The translations under genes were made by a program, and so were the position numbers. From assembly GCA_947445495.1 (NCBI GenBank), contig CANFEI010000071.1, positions 1 to 6,594 on the forward strand: DNA of 6,594 nucleotides, written 5' to 3'. The stretch is from Alcaligenaceae bacterium. Lineage in GTDB: Bacteria > Pseudomonadota > Gammaproteobacteria > Burkholderiales > Burkholderiaceae. Shown one piece after another: positions 6,365 through 6,594 of the stretch. Below the pieces are notes generated by a model. That model ran no database searches, had not been told where the DNA came from, and saw only the letters and a program-made list of their open reading frames with translations. Every line of letters starts with the position of its first letter. The first letter of the stretch is position 1.

Positions 6365-6594
6365 CTAGAACAAGTTTGCAAGCTTTGCGATCGCACCAAG
6401 GACTGCGATCAAGCTCGTAAACTGCATGCCAATTACCCAGACGAATTTGCGATCGACGTCAGCACGAAAATCTTGCTGTGTGCGATTAACTTCAGATAAT
6501 CTACGATCCATATCAGATCGCAGATCAGTAATTGAACGATCAAGACGATCGATTGATTTGGTGTGTTGCTGAACTAAAACTTCGAGTACGGTGA
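6365..6594 (-). CDS. C-terminal part of a coiled-coil protein with a terminal membrane anchor, truncated by the window edge
   Basis: On the minus strand a frame is open from the window edge (first whole codon at 6592-6590) to a TAG at 6367-6365, giving 75 residues with no clear start, so the gene begins beyond the window. Residues 3-50 are charged and helix-prone, with repeating Leu/Ile/Val spacing and many Asp-Arg pairs (SIDRLDRSITDLRSD, MDRRLSEVNR, ADVDRKF), reading as a coiled coil. Residues 51-70 (VWVIGMQFTSLIAVLGAIAK) form one hydrophobic helix, leaving only LANLF after it. This is the layout of a small C-terminally membrane-anchored coiled-coil protein. Many bacterial hypothetical proteins share it, and I cannot name the family. 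It converges with efp, with the efp terminator between them. The internal ATG at codon 28 would leave only 48 residues and is unlikely to be the real start. Confidence 0.7.
   Translation of the reverse strand, partial: TVLEVLVQQHTKSIDRLDRSITDLRSDMDRRLSEVNRTQQDFRADVDRKFVWVIGMQFTSLIAVLGAIAKLANLF

Noticed and set aside
1..6594. Mobile element, CRISPR array, phage or defence system
   Set aside because: No transposase, integrase, direct-repeat array, tRNA attachment site or defence-type gene is visible; all complete genes are housekeeping or conserved hypothetical types.

Overview
The window looks like ordinary chromosome from a betaproteobacterium, most likely order Burkholderiales. The reasons are an AcnB-type aconitase, an elongation factor P (EF-P) carrying Arg32 with its rhamnosyltransferase EarP encoded next door, and a DUF2863-like protein, a family I associate with Betaproteobacteria. 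The genus cannot be fixed from the sequence. No mobile element, CRISPR array, tRNA or rRNA is visible, and every gap between genes is shorter than 150 bases.

Layout: (1) 3-185, the C-terminal end of a small membrane protein, overlapping by one base (TAATG) a 90-residue single-domain GNAT-type acetyltransferase (185-457). (2) A 132-base gap holding a 21-base inverted repeat and a well-spaced promoter, followed by acnB (590-3169) and its Rho-independent terminator. (3) A DUF2863-like gene (3318-4532) and earP (4535-5635), two bases apart and therefore almost certainly co-transcribed. (4) A 109-base gap with its own -10 element and a leader that can fold in two ways, then efp (5745-6302), closed by a terminator with a UUCG loop. 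(5) On the minus strand, converging on efp, the C-terminal end of a coiled-coil protein with a terminal membrane segment (6365 to the window end).

How the genes work together: acnB stands alone as the citrate/isocitrate step of the TCA cycle (and probably 2-methylcitrate metabolism), under a candidate palindromic operator. earP and efp form an enzyme-substrate pair: EarP transfers L-rhamnose to Arg32 of EF-P, which allows EF-P to rescue ribosomes stalled at polyproline stretches. The DUF2863-like gene is coupled to earP and has no known function; its location and its Cys/His-rich tail make it the most interesting unknown here. I see no clearly new multi-gene system. The best leads are the acnB operator, the alternative pairing around the efp ribosome binding site, and the DUF2863-earP coupling.
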